Below, in pieces: positions 23,179 to 31,108 of a DNA stretch of 34,594 nt. A model generated the notes under the pieces. It had not been told where the DNA came from. It searched no databases and saw only the letters and a program-made list of their open reading frames with translations. The stretch is taken from NCBI GenBank assembly GCA_026710325.1, contig JAPORH010000140.1, positions 1-34,594 on the forward strand, written 5' to 3'. The stretch comes from Litoreibacter sp. (lineage in GTDB: Bacteria > Pseudomonadota > Alphaproteobacteria > Rhodobacterales > Rhodobacteraceae). How positions within the stretch are numbered: position 1 is the stretch's first letter; the number at the start of each line of letters is the position of its first letter. Position numbers and translations under genes: made by a program.

Positions 23179-25341
23179 TCAGGCGAAAAGAACGCCTTCT
23201 TCGCTCATTGGAAGCGAAGCGACCATGACACCTGAAGCCGCCGCAATCGCGTTGGCAAGTGCTGGTGCGGAAGGCGGGGTGCTTGGCTCGCCCACACCGG
23301 TTGGCGCTGCTTCTGACATCACGATGTGTACGTCGATCCCGCGAATATCACTGATCCGAAGCGGCTCATAATCGGGGAAGTTGAATTGCTCCACCGCGCC
23401 GCCAGCCAAGGTGATCTGGTCGCGCATGACATGCCCAATCCCATAGCCGATCCCGCCTTCCATTTGCGCCTTGATCACATCCGGATTGATCGGGATGCCG
23501 CAATCCACGGCGCAGGTGATGTTCTCGATCACGATGCCATCTTCCGGATTGCCCGAAATCTCAGCAACCTCGGCAACGTAGGAGCCGAAAGATTTATGGA
23601 CCGCAACGCCGTGGTAACGACCCGCAGGCGCATTGCCCCAATTGGCCTTCTCTGCCGCGAGCTGTAGCACAGCCGCCTTGCGATCCGCATCCTCGCTGCC
23701 TGTCAGATAGCCAAGCCGGAACTCGACCGGGTCAGCGCCCGCTGCCTTGGCGGCCATATCCATCATTACTTCCATGACATAGGCCGTATGCGTGTGCCCG
23801 ACCGAGCGCCACCAGAGCGTGCTTGTCGCCTTTTTGGTATCCGTTAATCCGACAAAGAGCTGCGGGATTTGGTAAGGTGTGTCATTGGTGCCCTCGATCG
23901 ATGAGTGGTCGATCCCGTCGCGCACCGCAAATGCCTCAAATGGGGTGCCTTTCATGATGGATTGGCCCGCGACCTGATGCTCCCAACCGACAATCTTGCC
24001 GTCTGTCACACCGACACGCACCTTGTGGCCAAAGGCGGGGCGGTAATAACCGCTGCGCAGGTCATCTTCGCGCGACCAGACGAGCTTCACAGGACGGGTA
24101 CGATCGGTGATCGCGAAGGCAAGCGCCGCCTCCACCTGATAATCCGCATCCGGCGTTGCGCGCCGCCCGAAGGAGCCGCCTGCGAGCATCGTTTTCACAC
24201 GCACCTTATCCATCGGCAGTTCAAGGATTTGCGCCAGTGCCATATGGGGCCCTGTTGGCATTTGGGCACCATCATGCAACGTCACGCCGCCATCTGCATC
24301 CGGCTCGATCGTGCAGTTCAGCGGCTCCATTGGCGCATGCGCAAGCAATGGGAAATAGAAGGTTTCCTCGACGACACTTTGTGCGCCATCAATCGCGGCG
24401 GCCACCTCTGATTGCTCGTTTCCGGTCGCGTTGTAGGTCGGCGCGAAATCAAGCGCGGCCATAATCTCGGCCTTGATCTCGTCACTGCTGCGGGTTTCAG
24501 CGTCAGACATGTCCCACTCGACTTGCAGAGCCTCGCGCGCCTGGAATGCCGCCCATGTGTCCTCCGCATAGACAGCGACGCCTGCCAGATTTGGCAAAGT
24601 TGCGGCCCGGATGAAGCCTTTCACCTGTGCAGAACCACTGTCGTCAAAGCTGGCTACTTTACCGCCTTTCTGGGGCGAGCGCGCGATGACTGTAACCATT
24701 TGCTCGGGCAGATGCAGATCCATTCCGAACATTGCCTGCCCATTGGTCTTGGTCTTGGAGTCGAGCCGGCGGATGTCCGGGTTGCCAATGAGGCGCCACT
24801 CGGATGGCGTGGTCAGCCGGGGCTCAGAAGGTGCTTCAAGCTCCGCCGCAGCCACGACGAATTCAGCAATAGAAGCCGTTTGCCCTGCGCCGGTGACTTG
24901 ACCCTCAACTATTTTCAAACCACCTGCATCCACACCCCACGCGTCAGCCGCAGCTTGGATCAGCATCTCCCGCGCGGCGGCGCCCGCCTGACGATATTGA
25001 TTGAAAGAGTTTGCGATCGCGGTAGACCCGCCCGTGCCTTGGAAGGGGCCAAACAGCAGGTTATTGTAAACCTCCGGGTTGGATGGAGCGAATTCATAGT
25101 CGATCTGATCCATGCCTACGCCAAGCTCTTCCGCAATCAAGGTCGACAGTCCGGTCGTTGGCCCCTGTCCCATTTCGAAATGTTTGACGACGGCAATGAC
25201 TTTGCCCTCGCTTGTGATTTTGACAAATGGGTTCAGCGCCGCGTCAGTCTTGGCCGAGGCAACAGCACCAGAAGGGCTCAGACCCAAAACCAAAACGGCC
25301 GCGCCGGAGCCAGCTAAGAACGTTCTACGTGAAATCGTCAT
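23179..25341 (-). CDS. molybdenum hydroxylase large subunit (isoquinoline 1-oxidoreductase beta-type)
   Basis: A 720-residue subunit of the xanthine oxidase superfamily, IorB/aldehyde-oxidoreductase branch. A twin-arginine signal (SRRTFLAGSG plus hydrophobic core) shows export of the folded, cofactor-loaded enzyme to the periplasm. Molybdopterin contacts appear as AGGSFGRR near the middle and the GVGEPSTPP motif near the C-terminus, which contains the catalytic glutamate. Such enzymes hydroxylate N-heterocycles or oxidise aldehydes with water as oxygen donor. The electron acceptor is often a c-type cytochrome, but none is encoded here, nor is an XdhC-type maturation factor. It follows the [2Fe-2S] subunit gene after 3 bases. 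Confidence 0.9.
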   Translation of the reverse strand: MTISRRTFLAGSGAAVLVLGLSPSGAVASAKTDAALNPFVKITSEGKVIAVVKHFEMGQGPTTGLSTLIAEELGVGMDQIDYEFAPSNPEVYNNLLFGPFQGTGGSTAIANSFNQYRQAGAAAREMLIQAAADAWGVDAGGLKIVEGQVTGAGQTASIAEFVVAAAELEAPSEPRLTTPSEWRLIGNPDIRRLDSKTKTNGQAMFGMDLHLPEQMVTVIARSPQKGGKVASFDDSGSAQVKGFIRAATLPNLAGVAVYAEDTWAAFQAREALQVEWDMSDAETRSSDEIKAEIMAALDFAPTYNATGNEQSEVAAAIDGAQSVVEETFYFPLLAHAPMEPLNCTIEPDADGGVTLHDGAQMPTGPHMALAQILELPMDKVRVKTMLAGGSFGRRATPDADYQVEAALAFAITDRTRPVKLVWSREDDLRSGYYRPAFGHKVRVGVTDGKIVGWEHQVAGQSIMKGTPFEAFAVRDGIDHSSIEGTNDTPYQIPQLFVGLTDTKKATSTLWWRSVGHTHTAYVMEVMMDMAAKAAGADPVEFRLGYLTGSEDADRKAAVLQLAAEKANWGNAPAGRYHGVAVHKSFGSYVAEVAEISGNPEDGIVIENITCAVDCGIPINPDVIKAQMEGGIGYGIGHVMRDQITLAGGAVEQFNFPDYEPLRISDIRGIDVHIVMSEAAPTGVGEPSTPPSAPALANAIAAASGVMVASLPMSEEGVLFA

Positions 25342-25344
25342 CGC

Positions 25345-25809
25345 TTAAGCCTCCAGAATTTCGGATGCGCGCTCAATAGCCGCGCGGATACGTTGATAGG
25401 TGGCGCAGCGGCAGGCATTGCCGTTCATGTAGTCGTGAACGTCATCGACCGAGGGCTTTGGATTTTCCGCCAGCAACCCAACAGCAGACATGATCTGTCC
25501 GGATTGGCAGTAGCCGCATTGCACCACATCAAGCTCCACCCAAGCCTGTTGAACTGCGGCGCCCACTTTGATGTCTTCCATGGCCTCAATCGTCGTGACC
25601 TCTGCACCCTCGACGTCCTCGATGTAGGTCTGGCAGGAGCGCGACGGCACACCATCGACATGCACCGTGCACGCGCCGCAAGAGGCCACGCCGCACCCAA
25701 ATTTCGTGCCCGTTAGTTTCAATTCGTCACGGATCACCCATAAAAGGGGCGTGCCCGGTTCTGCGCTTACCGTCGTCTCTCGTCCATTTAATTTTAATGA
25801 AATAGCCAT
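25345..25809 (-). CDS. molybdenum hydroxylase [2Fe-2S] subunit (isoquinoline 1-oxidoreductase alpha-type)
   Basis: A 154-residue two-cluster ferredoxin-like subunit. The N-terminal plant-type cluster uses Cys39, Cys44 and Cys47 in FGCGVASCGAC plus a fourth Cys near residue 59. The C-terminal helical cluster uses CGYCQSGQ and ACRCATYQRIR. It passes electrons from the molybdenum site of the large subunit to an outside acceptor. It has no signal peptide, so it probably travels out with the Tat-tagged large subunit. It is the first gene of the two-gene operon, with an operator-like palindrome 31 bases upstream. Confidence 0.92.
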   Translation of the reverse strand: MAISLKLNGRETTVSAEPGTPLLWVIRDELKLTGTKFGCGVASCGACTVHVDGVPSRSCQTYIEDVEGAEVTTIEAMEDIKVGAAVQQAWVELDVVQCGYCQSGQIMSAVGLLAENPKPSVDDVHDYMNGNACRCATYQRIRAAIERASEILEA

Positions 25810-25839
25810 ATCGCTTGGATCTCCCTGGCTGAAGCTTTT

Positions 25840-25859
25840 TGTAAACTCACAAGTTTACA
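25840..25859. promoter_or_regulatory. putative TetR operator upstream of the molybdenum hydroxylase operon
   Basis: A perfect inverted repeat, TGTAAACT then 4 bases then AGTTTACA, lies between the divergent hydroxylase and TetR genes. The half-site GTAAAC recurs at 25881-25886 and at 25944-25949, the latter inside the first codons of the TetR gene. This pattern suggests that the adjacent TetR protein represses both the hydroxylase operon and itself. Binding is inferred. Confidence 0.68.
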
Positions 25860-25941
25860 CTAACGCTCGCGTTGCGGACTGTAAACCGGCCAGTATACCC
25901 TTATTTGACCAAGCTTCGCTGTTCCGCCTATAGGTTAGCAA

Positions 25942-26544
25942 ATGGTAAACTGTTCTGAATACAGCGCTGGCAAAAACGCCCGCATTATCGAGGCGGCGAA
26001 CGCAGAATTCCTCGAAAATGGCTTTGCTGAGGCCAGCATGGATCGCATCTCCGCACGCGCAGAAGTGTCAAAACGCACCGTCTACAAACATTTCGAAAGC
26101 AAGGAAAACCTGTTCAGGGAGCTTATCCAGCGACATTGGGCGAAATGTACCGCGCCCCTGATGGTGCACTATGACAAATCCCGAGGCATACGTGACCAAT
26201 TGATGGACCTGGCAAAGGCCGAGGGGCAGATCATGACCTCGGAGGAAGTGATGCTGACCACCCGGCTGATTATGAGCGAAATTCAACGTCGCCCCGACTT
26301 GGCAGAAGAAAATACCGAAAAGACCGATTTCACCGCCGCCTTTGCGGAGATGCTGAAGGACGCCGCAGAAGACGGAAAGCTCAAACTGAGCGACCCCAAA
26401 GCGGCGGCAGATGAGTTTTTGGCTTTGCTCAAGGGCCAAGCCTTCTGGCCCGTCGTCTTCGGCGCGCCGGTCGTGGGTCAGACGGAGATGGCGCGTATCA
26501 TCGAAAGCGCCGTCGATATGATGATGAGCCGTTACGCGACCTGA
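25942..26544 (+). CDS. TetR family transcriptional regulator (AefR-like)
   Basis: A 200-residue TetR regulator. The DNA-binding domain spans about residues 12-60, with 'FLENGFAEASMDRISARAEV' and SKRTVYKHFESKENLF, where YKHF is the recognition-helix signature. The C-terminal domain fits the AefR/TetR_C group. It is divergent from the molybdenum hydroxylase operon and repeated GTAAAC elements lie in between, so local repression relieved by an N-heterocycle or aldehyde is plausible. The start lacks an obvious ribosome site. A long hairpin follows the gene. Confidence 0.9.
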   Translation: MVNCSEYSAGKNARIIEAANAEFLENGFAEASMDRISARAEVSKRTVYKHFESKENLFRELIQRHWAKCTAPLMVHYDKSRGIRDQLMDLAKAEGQIMTSEEVMLTTRLIMSEIQRRPDLAEENTEKTDFTAAFAEMLKDAAEDGKLKLSDPKAAADEFLALLKGQAFWPVVFGAPVVGQTEMARIIESAVDMMMSRYAT

Positions 26545-26550
26545 AATAGA

Positions 26551-26585
26551 CGCGCCTGTATCACTGCCGGAGCGATACAGGCGCG
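26551..26585. terminator. bidirectional hairpin between convergent TetR and binding-protein genes
   Basis: CGCGCCTGTATC (26551-26562) pairs perfectly with GATACAGGCGCG (26574-26585) around an 11-base loop. It starts 7 bases after the TetR stop and ends 8 bases before the stop codon of the minus-strand binding protein. Although a T-run is weak, the 12-bp perfect stem in a convergent gap makes a shared terminator likely. Confidence 0.75.
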
Positions 26586-26592
26586 AGCTTAC

Positions 26593-27723
26593 TTACATTT
26601 TGCACTCAGCTGCGTAGGCGTCCGAGTGGTTCTCGAGCGCGACGCCGAGGATCTTGTTGGTGAAAACATCACCTTCCTGGATGACCTCACGCGCGTAGAT
26701 GGTCTGCACCGGGTGCTGGTTCGGCCCGAAGGCAAAGTCACCACGTGTGCTATCAAAATCAGCTGCGCGAAGCGCCTCGCGGAACGCATCTGCGTCGTCA
26801 GGTGACGCTTTTTCAAGCGCGGACAAGATCAGGTTGGCTGTGTCAAACCCTTGGCTCGCATACAGCGACGGCAGACGATCGTATTTGGCCGCGAAGCTCT
26901 CCACGAAAGCCTCATTGGTCGGGTTAACGATATCCTTGTTCCACTGAGAGGTATTCACCACCCCAAGCGCGGCACCACCGACGGCCTGCAAAATGCCTTG
27001 ATCGAAGCTAAAAGCCGGCCCCACGACCGGCAGGTCCACGCCGCTATCGGCATATTGCTTCAGGAAGGAAATCCCCATACCGCCGGGCAGGAAAAAGAAC
27101 ACCGAGTCTGCGCCAGACGCCCGGATTTGAGCAATCTCCGCCGCGTAGTCGGTTTGACCAAGTTGCGTATACAACTCCCCCGCCAAGTCACCATCAAAGA
27201 AGCGTTTGTAGCCGGTCAATGCATCCTTACCGGCCGGATAGTTGGGTGCGAGGATAAAGCTGTTCTTGTAACCAGCCCCATTTGCGAAAGCGCCCGCCGC
27301 CTCATGCAGGTTGTCGTTCTGCCAGGCCACGTTGAAGTAATTCTGGTGGCAGCCTTTGCCCGCCAGCGCGGATGGCCCGGCATTGGGAGAGAGGTAGAAC
27401 ACGTCCTGGTTCACGGCCGAAGGAACCACGGCCATAGCGAGGTTGGACCAGATGATGCCGGTCATGATGTCAACTTTTTCGGACTGGATCATCTTATCCG
27501 ACAGCTGCACAGCGATGTCAGGCTTGCGTTGGTCGTCTTCGATGACGACCTCAATATCGCTGCGACCAGATTGCTCAATTGCCAGCATGAACCCGTCGCG
27601 CACGTCGATCCCAAGCCCGGCTCCGCCGCCTGAAAGCGTCGTGATCATACCGATCTTGGTATCCCCTGCCGCGGCTCCAGCCATCAGCGCCAGCGCCGTA
27701 GTCAGCGAAAGCAGTTTTTTCAT
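26593..27723 (-). CDS. ABC transporter substrate-binding protein (LivK / Peripla_BP_6 family)
   Basis: A 376-residue periplasmic binding protein with a Sec signal peptide (KKLLSLTTALALMAGAAAG) and the type I fold of the LivK family: MITTLSGGGAGLGIDVRDGF at the start, the 'DVFYLSPNAGPSALAG' loop, and 'ILAPNYPAGKDAL' in lobe two. In this family such proteins bind branched-chain amino acids, aromatic acids or amides. Two adjacent ATG codons could start it. The second (27723) has better spacing to GGGAGG and shares a base with the stop of a short upstream ORF. No Liv permease is adjacent; the SBP-less LivHMGF operon at 9.3-12.6 kb is the only candidate partner in the window. Confidence 0.88.
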   Translation of the reverse strand: MKKLLSLTTALALMAGAAAGDTKIGMITTLSGGGAGLGIDVRDGFMLAIEQSGRSDIEVVIEDDQRKPDIAVQLSDKMIQSEKVDIMTGIIWSNLAMAVVPSAVNQDVFYLSPNAGPSALAGKGCHQNYFNVAWQNDNLHEAAGAFANGAGYKNSFILAPNYPAGKDALTGYKRFFDGDLAGELYTQLGQTDYAAEIAQIRASGADSVFFFLPGGMGISFLKQYADSGVDLPVVGPAFSFDQGILQAVGGAALGVVNTSQWNKDIVNPTNEAFVESFAAKYDRLPSLYASQGFDTANLILSALEKASPDDADAFREALRAADFDSTRGDFAFGPNQHPVQTIYAREVIQEGDVFTNKILGVALENHSDAYAAECKM

Positions 27724-27788
27724 CATGAACCTCCCATGTTCATCTCGGCTCCTCCGACCGTGTTCCAGCCGGTTCTTACAGAGCTCAT
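27723..27788 (-). CDS. possible 21-codon leader ORF upstream of the LivK-type binding protein
   Basis: A 21-residue frame (MSSVRTGWNTVGGAEMNMGGS) begins after a near-perfect ribosome site, AGGAGGG, six to seven bases from its ATG. It ends in TGA whose last base is the first base of the binding-protein ATG at 27723. The TGATG join is the classic form for translation by termination and re-initiation. The peptide has no run of one amino acid that would suggest classical attenuation. Length alone makes chance possible. Ribosome profiling or a start-codon mutation with a reporter would test it. Confidence 0.35.
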   Translation of the reverse strand: MSSVRTGWNTVGGAEMNMGGS

Positions 27789-27861
27789 TTCACCCTCCTA
27801 GTTCTCGCCTCCGGCGAAAAAATTGAAAAGAGGAAAAAGTACTCAGATGCCGCAACGCTCC

Positions 27862-28827
27862 TCAAAGCGCGCGCTTTTCATTGAGATTGCGTTTTACTCC
27901 GACAGCGATGCCGACTACCCAGACGAGAAATCCCCCAACAAATACAACGCCAAAGAGCTCTTCACTTTCGATGAGCGGACCCGTCTCAAACAAGACCGCA
28001 TAGCTCAAAGCGACTGAGATCAAGACAATCAGTGGGCTTCCCACGGCACCCCATCCGCCTCGATATGGATCAACATACGCGCGGCCGAGCCAAAGCAGCA
28101 AAGCCGTGAGCAGCCCGACAATGATCCAGACCCCCAGGCCGAGCAACGGCACCGGCAACCCCTGGAGCACAAGAAAAACAGCACTGGGCAGGGTGAACAA
28201 AAGCGAAACCCATCGCGGCAAAACGGCGTTCGGCCACCCAGCCAACTGCAGTATCAAGTACCCGCAAGCCATCGTTGTTGTCGTGGCAGCCGCGAATGCC
28301 ATGAAGTCAGCTGGGGCTACCGGCGAAAACGCTACGTCACCCCAGGTCCAGGTCGTCCAGAGCGCCCATGCGATCCCAACGCAGATGGCGGTTGCGCCTC
28401 CCTTCAAAACCGAACCGCGCGCAATCAGGCGTGGCATCACAAACAGACCGAAAGCCACCGTAATCGGGCCATGCCACGCCACTGCGGTCCACAAAAACGA
28501 AATCGGGAAGGCTTCATACACCGCGGGGACCATTGCCCCTTCAATGCTGTATCCGGTCAGCGCCCCCAAAAGGAGCACGCGAGCCGCCCCGCGACTTCCC
28601 GACAGCCCCATTAGGCCGATTAGAAAACTGCTCGGAACCAAGTAGAAAAGCGCAAGCTCAAAAACGTAAGCAAAGGCCGGAAGGATGCCTTGGTTCAAAG
28701 CGGCGATAAGGGCCTCTGAGGGATCTTCGTTGAAGAAAACAAACTCTGACCAGGCCGCCATAACAAGCGCTGAGCCAAAGAGAAGCGCAAGAAGTTTTGC
28801 GACAAAACTGACCCACCTTGCGGTCAA
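27862..28827 (-). CDS. multi-pass membrane protein of unknown function
   Basis: About 321 residues with roughly nine hydrophobic segments spread over the whole length, ending in a short basic cytoplasmic-type tail (VKRNLNEKRAL). I do not recognise the family. A TTG codon at 28827 is preceded by GGTGAGGGA and lies just after the stop of the broken reductase gene. Another TTG at 28848, giving a 17-base overlap, is possible but has no ribosome site. Tryptophan-rich stretches such as WALWTTWTWGDV and a conserved-looking 'YSIEGAMVPAVYEAFP' loop are notable. It is the last gene of the long minus-strand string that begins at 34.4 kb. Confidence 0.7.
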   Translation of the reverse strand: MTARWVSFVAKLLALLFGSALVMAAWSEFVFFNEDPSEALIAALNQGILPAFAYVFELALFYLVPSSFLIGLMGLSGSRGAARVLLLGALTGYSIEGAMVPAVYEAFPISFLWTAVAWHGPITVAFGLFVMPRLIARGSVLKGGATAICVGIAWALWTTWTWGDVAFSPVAPADFMAFAAATTTTMACGYLILQLAGWPNAVLPRWVSLLFTLPSAVFLVLQGLPVPLLGLGVWIIVGLLTALLLWLGRAYVDPYRGGWGAVGSPLIVLISVALSYAVLFETGPLIESEELFGVVFVGGFLVWVVGIAVGVKRNLNEKRAL

Positions 28828-28831
28828 TCCC

Positions 28832-29854
28832 TCACCTTCCGCGCGCAAGTTCGGGATGGCCGTACGCGTCTGGGTAGGTCATCGGGTAGAGCGGACCAAG
28901 AGGCACCACCCCGTTCCAAGACCTGCCAAAATAGCCCTGTCGACAATGGATAAGGGAACCCGCCTCAGCAATCCCGTCCAGCGCGTAGACGCGGCACAAC
29001 CACCGCCACAGATTTGGATAGTCAAGGATGTGCGCACCGTTCAGTTTCATCCGCACGTAGTACACCGGATCATGCCGATAGAGCGTCGGAAACAAACGCA
29101 AATCAGCTTCCGTAAACATGTCTCCGATCAGAAAAGGGCGCCCATCAGATAAGAGCGTCTCTAACTCGCCCAAAGCATCGAAATAGGCCACGAATGCATT
29201 CGCATAAACATCTTGGTCCGACGAAAACCCGGCTTTGTAAGCCCCGTTGTTGATCTTTGTGTAGATAAGCTCATTAAGCCGGGACAGCTCATCTTGAAGC
29301 GCGGCTTCTTCGGGCACGAGGCCTGCGCTGATGTCTGGCGGGCCACCAAGCGCTTTCGCATGGGCATCAAGCATCCGAATAATCTCGGCGCTTTCATTGT
29401 TGACGATCCGCCCGGCGGTCTTGTCGTAAAGAATTGGCAGGGATTGCTCGTCTGAGCCCTCGCGTTGGTAGATCTGTTTGGCCAAACGCAGGCCGGCCCC
29501 CGTCCCTGTCTCCCAAGTGCATTCCAGCAGCGGGGCGTGCGTCAGGGACGCAACCCGATCGGGAGCAAACTCCCAGAGGTTGGGCCCTAGGGGATCGTCT
29601 TCACCGGTGCGGTTTGGGAAGGCGACATCCATGGTGATACTCTCGCGCAGACCCAGCACCGCCCGGGCCAGCGTCACGCGATGGCACTAGGGACAATTAA
29701 GTGCGACAAATAGATGGTAGCGGCCGGGTTCGGCAGGAAACTGGGGGTCACCAATAGCATGGCGAAAGCCGCTGACGCCGCGCACAAATTCTCCCCGAGC
29801 GCGCCGTTCTTTGGCACCAGCTTGGTCTTCTTCTGTAGAACGATCTTTTGACAA
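28832..29854 (-). pseudogene. glutathionyl-hydroquinone reductase-like GST interrupted by an amber codon
   Basis: The frame encodes a YqjG/ECM4-type glutathione transferase of about 340 residues. An N-terminal part ends FPAEPGRYHLFVALNCP, then TAG at 29689-29687, then CHRVTLARAV and the rest without frame change. The family motif is CPWCHR or CPWAHR, so the stop replaces the Trp codon (TGG to TAG) two residues after catalytic Cys54. The C-terminal domain (NNESAEIIRM, then a helical half ending in the usual GPxYPMTYPDAYGHP-like tail) is intact. A GTG at 29677 could restart translation but would lack the thioredoxin-like active site. The likely start is TTG at 29854; the frame is open to 29956. 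A recent nonsense mutation or sequencing error are both possible. Confidence 0.8.
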
Positions 29855-29880
29855 AGGGACCCGTTTCCGTTTGAGACAGT

Positions 29881-31101
29881 CTAGACTGGTAAATCGTTCA
29901 AGACCAACACCTCGCCAAAGCCAGGTCTGACAGAAGGCTCCGCAGGAACCGCCCAAATCACGGGCGCCAACGGTACAATACGCATTGGTGCATCCAGATC
30001 TGTCAATACAACGATAAAGGAAGGATCAAGCGCGCTAGCATCACTTAAAACAGGGTCCAAGTCTGTCCCCCCGCCACGTCGAAGCTGAAGCGCCTTTATC
30101 GCGTCGGCCCGTTCAAAACGTTCCTTGAAGTGAACCTCCGTATCAAAGCCAAGCAGATAGGCCTCAGCGCCGCTGCGCTTGATGGCCGAGATCGCCTCGG
30201 CGGCAAAAAGGTTCAGGGCGCGCGCGTCAATGGAGCTCGACGTATCAAGCGCAACAACAAGGCGCGGACGCTTATCTTGCCTCACCTGCCCGGGTTCAAA
30301 CACCGGCTGCGCACCACCCCCTTGGCGCGCCAGCGCGTCGCGGGCCAACCAAGTGCGCGCAGGCCGTCGATGGCTTTGGCGCGGGTGCCGGGACAGCGCT
30401 TTATGTAACATCCGCCGCAACCGGATCTCCCATGGCACGCGGGCCCGGGGGAGGTCTCCAAACGCGTTTAGAGCTGCTCCGATACCGCTGCCAGCGTTGC
30501 GTCCCGCGCTCAAGGCCTGGTCGACGCGGCCCGCCCAAACTTCAGGCTCTGCCGTCTCCGGATCGGAGCCTTGCAGGTCCGGCTCAAACCCCTGGGTTGC
30601 GGCGTAACGCTCGATCTCTCCCTCTTCCGATGTGCCGCGACCCGGAGATTGTGCTGCAATAGCGGCATAGAGGCGATCACAATCCCACTCCGAAAGCACA
30701 TTCTCAGGCCGCTGGTTAGGCGGGAGCAAGGCCACAATGTCCCCTGCCCGGACCGCAGGCCGCGGCAATGCATGCCCCCCTTTCAAAAGAGCCTCGTTTA
30801 CCAAAGCGTCGCAGGCCAGATCGTAGCTCTCGGCGCGAAAGCCGGCCCCATATCTTTGCTGGGCCTCGCTGCGTCTGGCGGAGTGGCGCAACGCCACGTG
30901 CAAGATGTGATGTGCTATTAGACCGGTCTGCTCCGAGATGGGAAGCCTTGGAAATTCCGGACCGACCCGGATCACCTCCCCCTCCGTTGCTGTTCGCTCA
31001 GGGCTATCGCGAAACGAACACCACAACCCCAACATCGCAATTGCAGGGTCAATTTCAGGCAGAAGCGCCAAAGCTCTTTGCGCGCGCGCGGAATGCGTCA
31101 T
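29881..31101 (-). CDS. VWA-like / DUF2201 putative metallopeptidase-type protein
   Basis: About 406 residues. The N-terminal DUF2201 domain contains AHHILHVALRH at residues 63-73. Its zinc motif would normally read HExxH, but here the Glu position is His65 (HHILH), so peptidase activity is doubtful. The C-terminal VWA domain keeps a full metal-ion site: DTSSS at 286-290, GGGTDLD near 345, and LTDLDAP near 366. VWA proteins encoded next to MoxR ATPases act as adaptors in chaperone-like assembly or metal insertion (compare CbbQ-CbbO, NorQ-NorD). The start at MTHSARA follows GAGGGTGAC, 7 bases after moxR. The frame is open upstream to 31224. Confidence 0.85.
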   Translation of the reverse strand: MTHSARAQRALALLPEIDPAIAMLGLWCSFRDSPERTATEGEVIRVGPEFPRLPISEQTGLIAHHILHVALRHSARRSEAQQRYGAGFRAESYDLACDALVNEALLKGGHALPRPAVRAGDIVALLPPNQRPENVLSEWDCDRLYAAIAAQSPGRGTSEEGEIERYAATQGFEPDLQGSDPETAEPEVWAGRVDQALSAGRNAGSGIGAALNAFGDLPRARVPWEIRLRRMLHKALSRHPRQSHRRPARTWLARDALARQGGGAQPVFEPGQVRQDKRPRLVVALDTSSSIDARALNLFAAEAISAIKRSGAEAYLLGFDTEVHFKERFERADAIKALQLRRGGGTDLDPVLSDASALDPSFIVVLTDLDAPMRIVPLAPVIWAVPAEPSVRPGFGEVLVLNDLPV

Positions 31102-31108
31102 GTCACCC

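Noticed and set aside
27805-27817. Hairpin TCGCC/GGCGA followed by a run of A on the plus strand
   Set aside because: The only same-sense transcript here is on the minus strand, where the T-run would precede the stem rather than follow it.
27864-27877. Palindrome AAAGCGCGCGCTTT at the end of the membrane protein gene
   Set aside because: It has no room for a loop and encodes the C-terminal residues, so a terminator function is not supported.
29687-29689. Programmed recoding of the amber codon (for example pyrrolysine or suppression)
   Set aside because: The family has tryptophan at this site, no recoding element is visible, and such systems are not expected in this group. A mutation or sequence error is simpler.
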